Shown piece by piece: positions 1 through 4,807 of a DNA stretch of 5,922 bases; positions within the stretch are counted from its first letter, which is position 1, and each line of letters starts with the position of its first letter. The notes under the pieces are model-generated. The model saw only the letters and a program-made list of their open reading frames with translations, made no database searches and was not told the origin of the DNA. Location: assembly GCA_002405755.1 (NCBI GenBank), contig DHMK01000042.1, positions 1-5,922 on the forward strand. Reading direction: 5' to 3'. Source of the stretch: Clostridiales bacterium UBA4644. GTDB taxonomy: Bacteria; Bacillota; Clostridia; Oscillospirales; Butyricicoccaceae. Made by a program: the position numbers and the translations under genes.

Positions 1-451
1 TTTCCTCCACGGTGCGGCGCAGCTCCACATTGGCCGCAGAGAACTGCAGCCCCTTGTACTTGCCCTCGTGAAAGTCCGTCACGGTACACTCCGTAAAGGC
101 GACCGTCGACAGCTTTGCCGCCTCCAGGTACGCCCAGTCGATGGGCAGCTCCGGCGTTTCCGGCTCCGGGCCAAAGGCTTTTGTCAGCTCCTCGCGGAAA
201 TAGCCGCCCAGCTGCTGCTGCAGCAGGGCTTTTTTCTTGTTCTGGGCGGGCTTTGCCACCAGCAGAAACAGCGCTACGCCGGGAAAGACCAGCGCACAGA
301 CCAGAATGACATTCCGCTGGATGAACATCGAGATGCACCCTGCGATCACCAGAAGGACCCCCAACAGGATCCCGATGCTCTCCGTTTTCTGATAGCTTCC
401 CAGCTTTTTTGACAGCTCCGCGTCGCTCATTTGCTTCTGTATATGCTCCAT
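1..451 (-). CDS. DUF3137-family membrane protein, C-terminus beyond window (partial)
   Basis: I read 150 residues from ATG at 451 to the window edge with no stop; the C-terminal half is missing. The start is supported by GGAGG at 460-464, placed just after the stop of the upstream gene, which ends 14 bases away. The protein has a short charged N-terminus (MEHIQKQMSD), two hydrophobic segments at about residues 25-42 and 47-66, then a basic stretch (NKKKALLQQQ) and a soluble region. Around residues 123-143 the pattern V-T-D-F-x-x-G-K-Y-K-G-L-Q-F-S-A-A-N matches the corresponding part of the next gene upstream and the general DUF3137 pattern (G-x-Y-x-G, then an aromatic or hydrophobic strand). 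The two are tandem paralogs with the same layout, a membrane hairpin followed by a cytoplasmic-type domain. DUF3137 has no established biochemical function. It is the last visible gene of the operon. Membership rests on pattern recall and on similarity to its neighbour. Confidence 0.82.
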   Translation of the reverse strand, partial: MEHIQKQMSDAELSKKLGSYQKTESIGILLGVLLVIAGCISMFIQRNVILVCALVFPGVALFLLVAKPAQNKKKALLQQQLGGYFREELTKAFGPEPETPELPIDWAYLEAAKLSTVAFTECTVTDFHEGKYKGLQFSAANVELRRTVEE

Positions 452-465
452 AGCTCGTTCCTCCT

Positions 466-1407
466 TTATTCCTGTGCTGCGGGAGCCGCAGCGTCTGCAG
501 CTTCCCGGTAAGGCGCATCCTCCGGCAGGAGGGCGTCGATGAGATCCGTAAACCAATGCAGCTCGTCAAGAAACCGCTGCCGCAGGCGCGGCGGGTCTGC
601 CTTGCCCGCGCCAAGTTCCAGAAGATCCCGCCCGCTGTTGACAGCCACGTGCAGCCTGCCGTCGGGAAGAAAAGCCAGATAGACCTTGCCGCTGCTCCGG
701 TCCGCCGCGGCAAGGATCGACGACATCATGCGGGGCGTGAGCAGGCTTTTTGCCTCCTGCGGGCTGGCGGCGGTGACGAGAAACCGCCCATGAAAGGCTG
801 CGCTTTCCGCCTCCACACTGTCGTTTTTGTGCTGCCGGCGCAGGGCGCTTGTGCTTTCGGAAAGACGCACCGGTCCGGAAAGCGCATTGCCCAGATCACA
901 CACCAGCCACTGTCCCTGAAATTTCTTTTCCTTCCGTTCCTCCCAGGCGCTGCGCTCCTCGCTGTAGAAGCTTTCCGTTTGATAAAGCGTAATGTTGCTG
1001 AGCGCCACCTTCCGCCCGTGATAGACGCCCCGGATATAGTCGCTGCCCCTGCTGCCGTTATATTCGAAGGGGAACACCATGCCCGCAGCCTCCACCAGCT
1101 CGCTGGGAATGCCGCGGGAGGGGGTATATTCCACCTCCTCCAATACCTCGCGGAGCGCGTCGCTGACGATATGATCGCTCAGCAGCGTTTTCACGGCCTG
1201 TCCGTGCTTGCCCATCTGATAGCCAAATACGAATGTGAGCACCAGACAGGCAAAGGCCAGCGGCGTGCTGTCTCCGCTGAAGAGCAGGATCGTTCCAAGA
1301 CCTGCGGCGCAGGTCAGGATCTTGAAGACCACGCTCAGCGCGCGATGCTTGCCCAGGGCTGCCGTCAGCTGTTCCTTCGTCAAAGTCTGCTTTTCCTTCA
1401 TAAGCAT
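466..1407 (-). CDS. DUF3137 domain-containing membrane protein
   Basis: This is a 313-residue protein, close to the usual 300-350 of the DUF3137 family. Two hydrophobic segments lie at about residues 26-43 and 47-63, joined by a short turn, followed by a long soluble domain. Family hallmarks are the strand pattern I-R-G-V-Y-H-G-R-K-V (125-134), F-H-G-R-F-L-V (205-211), S-L-L-T-P-R-M-M (221-228) and a late strand R-L-H-V-A-V-N-S-G-R-D-L (251-262). The frame stays open upstream to 1584, but that part overlaps the lipoprotein gene in another frame, so I placed the start at 1407, four bases after an AAGGGG sequence. A second ATG at 1401, ten bases after it, is equally possible. The C-terminus is alanine-rich (AADAAAPAAQE). 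It begins 37 bases after the last lipoprotein gene and ends 14 bases before its paralog. The role is unknown; co-expression with exported lipoproteins suggests a cell-envelope function, which is inference. Confidence 0.86.
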   Translation of the reverse strand: MLMKEKQTLTKEQLTAALGKHRALSVVFKILTCAAGLGTILLFSGDSTPLAFACLVLTFVFGYQMGKHGQAVKTLLSDHIVSDALREVLEEVEYTPSRGIPSELVEAAGMVFPFEYNGSRGSDYIRGVYHGRKVALSNITLYQTESFYSEERSAWEERKEKKFQGQWLVCDLGNALSGPVRLSESTSALRRQHKNDSVEAESAAFHGRFLVTAASPQEAKSLLTPRMMSSILAAADRSSGKVYLAFLPDGRLHVAVNSGRDLLELGAGKADPPRLRQRFLDELHWFTDLIDALLPEDAPYREAADAAAPAAQE

Positions 1408-1444
1408 CGATCCCCTTTTCAAAAGTGCCGCGCTGTCTTCCGGC

Positions 1445-2800
1445 TCAGTCACACAGATCGAAATACAGGCTGCTGTAGGGATCCAGCGTGTCAAGCTCCA
1501 AAACGGCTCCCTCAGGGGAGATGCTGTCCAGCTGCATCCTCTTTGCGCAGTCCCGATAATTGTCCGGCTGGGCCTCGCCGGCAAAGATCAGACCGTCATA
1601 ATCCGCCGGCACATAGACGGCGTAGCTCTTGGTAAGGACCAGCCCCCAGTCGCCCACGTCGGAGCGCCACTCCGTGGAATAGGCAAACTCGATCAGATAG
1701 CTGTTTCCCTGCCAGCTGACGGTGTGGAGATAATAGTTGTCGCCGCGGCTGCTGTTGTCATAGGCCGAGGCCGTGGTGAGCCACATGCCGGTATAGGCGT
1801 CATACAGCTCGCCGGAGACCACATTGAAGATCTGCCCCACGCCCAGGACGGCTTCCTCCGGAAGATAGCAGATGGCGTCGAAATGCAGCTCCCGGATGCC
1901 GTCGTGGGTATAGTCGCCGTTTTTGACGATCTCCCAATAGCAATCATTCAGCCGGTAGCCGTCGCCCAGACCGGAATAGGTGCAGACGCCGTTCGGCAGC
2001 AGATAGGTGCCCGCGTCTGCCTGTGCATTGATCTCCAGCCCATTGCGGGAGAAATAGGGCTCGCTGGACTGGATCCCCTCCACCGGAAAGAGCGCGCCGC
2101 CGTTGGCAATGTCCATCAGGTCGCCGCTGACCGTCCGGTCCAGCTGCAGCACATCGCCGCTGCCGTCAAAATGAAGGGTCACGCCGGTCTCGTCGGCCCA
2201 GAGGGTCCCATAGTCCAGGACCTCGTCCTGCTCGTTGACAAATTCCCAGGTGGCGTCGTCGCGGATCCGGAGCCAGAGGTTTTCGCCCTGATATTCCCAA
2301 AGGCCCACATAATCCTCCGGCACCTCCGGCACCTCCGGCTCGATCAGATCGCCCCGGCCCTCCTCCTCGATAGACACCGTGGACAGATCCTCCCGGAAGA
2401 CATAGCGCTGCACCGGATCCCAGATCCAGATCAGCTCCGTCAGATCGTTGTTTTCGTGGATGAAGCTCACCAGCACGTCGCTCTCGCCGTCGCCGCTGAG
2501 GTCTTCGAAGGAGATGGCGTTGAAGGCCTGCTCCGCATCGGGGATCTGCATGGGGAAGGCCACGCTGTCAAACAGGATCTGTTCCGGCAGATCCCGGTAA
2601 AAGGCCGCGCTGCTCTCGCTCACCGTCACCAGCACATCCACGCTCTCGCCGTCGTGGGTGATGGTGCCGCTGGCCGCCACCACGCCGCTGACCCGCCAGT
2701 CGTCGCCGGTGAGCTCCGGATCCGACCCGCAGGCCCCAAGGCTCAGGCAGAGTGTGGCAGCCAGCAGAAACACCAGGCCCCGCTTCAAATGATTCATCAT
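1445..2800 (-). CDS. Acidic surface lipoprotein with EF-hand-like loops and a G-L-W module
   Basis: Predicted lipoprotein of 451 residues. The signal peptide (NHLKRGLVFLLAATLCLSL) ends in lipobox L-G-A-C, with the lipidated cysteine at residue 24. The first domain (about 35-140) ends in D-L-S-G-D-G-E-S-D (100-108), an EF-hand or FG-GAP-like D-x-S-x-D-G-x-x-D loop. A linker with GRGD (148-151) and a Pro-Glu-Val repeat leads to a G-L-W module at about 166-230, resembling the modules of the two lipoproteins upstream. The C-terminal half (about 255-451) is not recognised; it carries a second loop, D-Y-T-H-D-G-I-R-E (296-304), and an SRGD (351-354). I chose ATG 2800 because AGAGAGG lies six bases upstream; ATG 2806 would touch that site and ATG 2797 is the other option. 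The gene begins 18 bases after the preceding stop. The N-terminal domain plus G-x-W module is a combination I associate with unnamed lipoproteins of gut Clostridia. Ligand and function are unknown. Confidence 0.88.
   Translation of the reverse strand: MMNHLKRGLVFLLAATLCLSLGACGSDPELTGDDWRVSGVVAASGTITHDGESVDVLVTVSESSAAFYRDLPEQILFDSVAFPMQIPDAEQAFNAISFEDLSGDGESDVLVSFIHENNDLTELIWIWDPVQRYVFREDLSTVSIEEEGRGDLIEPEVPEVPEDYVGLWEYQGENLWLRIRDDATWEFVNEQDEVLDYGTLWADETGVTLHFDGSGDVLQLDRTVSGDLMDIANGGALFPVEGIQSSEPYFSRNGLEINAQADAGTYLLPNGVCTYSGLGDGYRLNDCYWEIVKNGDYTHDGIRELHFDAICYLPEEAVLGVGQIFNVVSGELYDAYTGMWLTTASAYDNSSRGDNYYLHTVSWQGNSYLIEFAYSTEWRSDVGDWGLVLTKSYAVYVPADYDGLIFAGEAQPDNYRDCAKRMQLDSISPEGAVLELDTLDPYSSLYFDLCD
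2314..2340. repeat. Three tandem 9-bp units encoding a Pro-Glu-Val linker
   Basis: Three consecutive copies of CCTCCGGCA (the last with one mismatch) lie inside the lipoprotein gene at 1445-2800. On the coding strand they give the P-E-V-P-E-V-P-E linker between the GRGD motif and the G-L-W module. The unit is a multiple of three, so gain or loss of a copy changes linker length without breaking the frame. Confidence 0.8.
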
Positions 2801-2806
2801 GGTCAT

Positions 2807-2813
2807 CCTCTCT
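2807..2813 (-). promoter_or_regulatory. Shine-Dalgarno that decides the start of the third lipoprotein
   Basis: AGAGAGG on the minus strand directly abuts the first possible ATG (2806), which leaves no spacing, but is six bases from ATG 2800 and nine from ATG 2797. This favours a start two or three codons inside the longest open frame. It lies between the TGA of the upstream lipoprotein (ending at 2819) and the start codon. Confidence 0.6.
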
Positions 2814-2818
2814 TTCTG

Positions 2819-3694
2819 TCACTCCATCAGATAATAGGCCCCGATATCGTCCCAGATCAGGGTGTCCGTATCAAACTCAAAGACCCGGTACGACACGCCC
2901 GCATACACGGTGGAATCTGCATAATAGATGCTCGCCTCATCGGTGGAATAGCTGAAGGTCCCGTGGTCCATTTCCGCCGGCTCCGCGCCGGGGGCGCGCT
3001 GATAATAGCTCCAGCTGCCGGAATCGTCGATGACGATATAGGTCTCCGCAGAAAGATCGCCCTCATAATACCAGACGCCCGCAAACTCCGAAACATTCCG
3101 CTGATAAAGCTCGGAGTTCCAGCTGTAATAGGGGTCGTCCGTCTCGTTCTGGCCGCCGCTTTCATAGGAAGGATCGGGCAGATCCGTCTCGTCGTCCTCC
3201 GTAAGGCCGTCCCGACCATTGTCCGGGAGGTCGCCGCGGCCATCGTCCGCGTCCCACAGCGCATCGTCATCGTCATCGCTGAAATAAAAGGAGCCGTAGG
3301 CCGCGAAATACAGCGTTCCGTCGTCCTCCTCGGTGAAAAGGCTGCTGCCGCCGCTGTCCTCATAAGCATAGGCCGCCTGATATTCCGTGTCGTAGCCGAT
3401 CCAGCCGCTGATGTCGGCGTTTTCACCGAAAAGCGTCCAGGTACCATCGGCAAAAAGCTCCAGATACACCCATTCTCCGGAGGGATCCGTAGGCAGATAG
3501 ATGCCCGCCGGGGCATCGGGGGCAATGGCATAGATCGCGCCGCCCGTCTCATCCTCCGGCGGATCGGGCAGGTCCTCGATCCGGTCGCCCCGGCCCTCGT
3601 TGGGGTCGGCAATGTCCTCTGCGCCGCCGCAGGCCGCACAGATAAGACACAGCGCCAGCGCAAGGCATATGAGAAAATACCGTCGTTTTTTCAT
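2819..3694 (-). CDS. Acidic lipoprotein with two G-x-W-type modules and GRGD linkers
   Basis: Predicted lipoprotein of 291 residues. It has a KKRR N-terminus, hydrophobic core and a slightly atypical lipobox I-C-A-A-C with the lipid cysteine at residue 22. A linker with GRGD (34-37) leads to a first, divergent module at about 62-138 (P-A-G-I-Y-L-P, then F-A-D-G-T-W-T-L-F). A very acidic linker (139-190) follows, starting with a D-D-D-D-D run and holding a second GRGD at 152-155. The second module (204-290) is clearly homologous to the C-terminal module of the lipoprotein upstream: both have A-G-V-W-Y, a D-x-x-G-x-W strand, Y-Y-A-x-S-T-V and an end of the type T-L-x-W. The start has GGAGG six bases upstream (3701-3705). 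It sits 27 bases after one lipoprotein gene and about 18 before another. The modules look like all-beta domains, and the G-x-W opening recalls lipocalin-like barrels, but this is only a guess. Function is unknown. Confidence 0.88.
   Translation of the reverse strand: MKKRRYFLICLALALCLICAACGGAEDIADPNEGRGDRIEDLPDPPEDETGGAIYAIAPDAPAGIYLPTDPSGEWVYLELFADGTWTLFGENADISGWIGYDTEYQAAYAYEDSGGSSLFTEEDDGTLYFAAYGSFYFSDDDDDALWDADDGRGDLPDNGRDGLTEDDETDLPDPSYESGGQNETDDPYYSWNSELYQRNVSEFAGVWYYEGDLSAETYIVIDDSGSWSYYQRAPGAEPAEMDHGTFSYSTDEASIYYADSTVYAGVSYRVFEFDTDTLIWDDIGAYYLME
3262..3278. repeat. Short CATCGT tandem tract encoding an Asp run
   Basis: Nearly three copies of the 6-bp unit CATCGT lie in the acidic linker of the lipoprotein at 2819-3694, giving part of its Asp run. 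The unit preserves the frame, so slippage would only change the number of aspartates. The tract is short and may simply reflect alternating GAT/GAC codons. Confidence 0.5.
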
Positions 3695-3721
3695 GCTGAT
3701 CCTCCTTTTTGCGCTGGCCGG

Positions 3722-4450
3722 TTACGCCGCTCTCATGTAGCAATCGTATTCGCCGCCCCAGTACAGCGTGTTTTCCTCCGCCACGGTCATGTCATAGACC
3801 GTATCGTCAAACACCGTGGAGCGGGCATAATACCGGTCCGCAGCGTCCGGATCCGGGCTGAGGACGCCGCTGTCCACCGCCGCAAGATCGCCGTCGCCGT
3901 CTGCGCGCTCATAAAGCGTCCAGCCGCCGGCCTCGTCGAGCTCAAGGACGCTGGGCGCGCCGGCGTCTCCATCCAGATACCAGACGCCTGCCAGAGCCGT
4001 AAAGTCGCTGTCGCCGACGTTCTCCCCCGGAAGGTCGCCGCTGACCTTCGCAAAGGCGCCCAGAGACGCCGCATGCAGGCCGCCGTCCTCGTCAGACCAG
4101 CTGCGGTAAGCCACACCGTCGTGCTCGTTATAGAAATAATCGCAGCCGTACTCCGGGACAGACTGGATAAAGCCGCTGGCCGTCACATCGCCTGCAGCGT
4201 CATACAGGGCAAAGCGCACCTCGTCGCCATCCTCAGACGGCTCCACCGTCATCGTGCCGCCGTCCTCGCCCGTCCAGACGCCGCCGTAAGCATCCAGATC
4301 CGCCATAAGCTGCGGGTCCTTCACCAGCCCTTCCAGAGAATCCGGGGCGTCGACGGTCTCGCCGCTGTCAACGTCGCCGCCGCAGGCGGAAAGGCACAGA
4401 CAAAGCGCCAGCGCCAGCAGCAGAGACAAAGAATGTTTCCAGAGCTTCAT
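3722..4450 (-). CDS. Acidic lipoprotein with two tandem G-V-W modules
   Basis: Predicted lipoprotein of 242 residues with a clean signal peptide and canonical lipobox L-S-A-C (lipid cysteine at residue 23, followed by G-G-D). After a short acidic linker come two related modules. The first, at about 55-128, starts Y-G-G-V-W-T. The second, at about 152-240, starts L-A-G-V-W-Y and contains G-G-W-T-L-Y-E-R, Y-Y-A-R-S-T-V-F and T-L-Y-W. The second aligns residue for residue with the last module of the next lipoprotein, so the two genes are paralogs or share a recently copied domain. The open frame extends upstream to 4579, but ATG 4450 is the start: it opens the signal peptide and has GGAGG (4458-4462) seven bases away. 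The gene starts 26 bases after the DUF2442 gene. The protein should sit on the outer face of the membrane. No enzyme motif is seen; binding of a ligand or partner is inference. Confidence 0.88.
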   Translation of the reverse strand: MKLWKHSLSLLLALALCLCLSACGGDVDSGETVDAPDSLEGLVKDPQLMADLDAYGGVWTGEDGGTMTVEPSEDGDEVRFALYDAAGDVTASGFIQSVPEYGCDYFYNEHDGVAYRSWSDEDGGLHAASLGAFAKVSGDLPGENVGDSDFTALAGVWYLDGDAGAPSVLELDEAGGWTLYERADGDGDLAAVDSGVLSPDPDAADRYYARSTVFDDTVYDMTVAEENTLYWGGEYDCYMRAA

Positions 4451-4476
4451 GATCGCTCCTCCTTTTTCTAAAATGA

Positions 4477-4722
4477 TCAGGTTTCGTGCTCCTGCTCCGC
4501 CATGGATAAAAGCTCGTCGTGGCTCATCTCCACATTGCCGAAGCGGACAAAAATGCCGTTGGTAACGGCGCTGTTCCATACCTGCGGGTCGGAAAGAGAC
4601 CGGAAGCGGAACTTATCCAGATACGGTCTCATGTCCAGAAGCAGACGGCTGCCGGAAACGAAATCCACCTGCAAAACATGGCCGGCCAGCGGCTTGACCG
4701 CTTCAATGTATTTCCGGTCCAA
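4477..4722 (-). CDS. DUF2442 domain-containing small protein, TTG start
   Basis: An 81-residue soluble protein that fits DUF2442 in length (80-90 residues) and pattern: I-E-A-V-K-P-L near the start, V-L-Q-V-D-F-V-S-G as first hairpin, L-L-L-D-M-R-P-Y-L (27-35), F-R-S-L-S-D-P (40-46), and a last strand G-I-F-V-R-F-G-N-V before H-D-E-L-L. The frame is open to ATG 4797, but that start lies before the upstream terminator hairpin and would add 25 residues unlike the family. TTG 4722 has a near-perfect AAGGAGGTG seven bases upstream and gives exactly the family length. DUF2442 proteins are often found beside a DUF4160 protein in a putative toxin-antitoxin arrangement; no such partner is in this window. 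It is the first gene of the lipoprotein operon, 26 bases before the first lipoprotein. The function is unknown; a nucleic-acid or protein-binding regulatory role is a guess. Confidence 0.82.
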   Translation of the reverse strand: MDRKYIEAVKPLAGHVLQVDFVSGSRLLLDMRPYLDKFRFRSLSDPQVWNSAVTNGIFVRFGNVEMSHDELLSMAEQEHET

Positions 4723-4729
4723 ACGCACA

Positions 4730-4738
4730 CCTCCTTTT
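4730..4738 (-). promoter_or_regulatory. Strong Shine-Dalgarno that sets the TTG start of the DUF2442 gene
   Basis: AAAAGGAGG, continuing into TG, is close to the full complement of the 16S rRNA 3' end. Its GGAGG core is seven bases from TTG at 4722. A GTG two codons earlier is only one base from the core, and no in-frame ATG is suitably placed, so the TTG codon is the best start. Confidence 0.75.
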
Positions 4739-4746
4739 CCAAGCAT

Positions 4747-4782
4747 AAAAAGATCCACTGTACCGTCATTGTACAGTGGATC
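4747..4782 (-). terminator. Intrinsic terminator of the LuxR-type gene (perfect 12-bp stem)
   Basis: On the minus strand GATCCACTGTAC pairs perfectly with GTACAGTGGATC across a seven-base loop, followed directly by TTTTTAT. It lies 25 bases after the stop of the LuxR-type gene and about 25 bases before the DUF2442 start. The T-run is on the minus-strand 3' side only, so it should stop minus-strand transcripts. Because it sits between the regulator and the operon, it either separates two transcription units or attenuates readthrough. A TACAAT sequence (minus, 4773-4768) overlaps it, but no good -35 element is present at the right spacing. Confidence 0.78.
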
Positions 4783-4807
4783 GGAAAAAAGAACCATTCA
4801 CAAGTTG

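Noticed and set aside
1410..1444. A short CTTTT-AAAAG inverted repeat between the last lipoprotein and the DUF3137 gene, as a possible terminator.
   Set aside because: The stem is only five A/T-rich pairs with a one-base loop and no following T-run, so an internal terminator is not supported.
1408..1584. Extension of the DUF3137 frame upstream to ATG 1584.
   Set aside because: The 59 extra residues overlap the coding sequence of the lipoprotein in another frame, do not look like the family N-terminus, and have no better ribosome binding site than that at 1407/1401.
556..1635. A plus-strand open frame of 359 codons opposite the DUF3137 gene.
   Set aside because: It is also in the codon-on-codon antisense frame of a well-supported gene, with shadow-like composition and no recognisable domain.
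1235..4471. A plus-strand open frame of 1078 codons running opposite the three lipoprotein genes and part of the first DUF3137 gene.
   Set aside because: It is exactly codon-on-codon antisense to the three lipoprotein genes, which all share one frame. It stays open because those genes use no TTA, CTA or TCA codons there. It has no family resemblance, is rich in Ile, Arg, His and Ala, and opposes genes with clear signal peptides, so it is a codon-bias shadow.
4451..4579. Extension of the first lipoprotein upstream to ATG 4579.
   Set aside because: It would bury the signal peptide behind 43 residues and overlap the DUF2442 gene; ATG 4450 has an ideal Shine-Dalgarno and begins the signal peptide.
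4477..4722. A toxin-antitoxin pair at the DUF2442 gene.
   Set aside because: No DUF4160 or other toxin-like partner is adjacent; the neighbours are a lipoprotein and a LuxR-type regulator.
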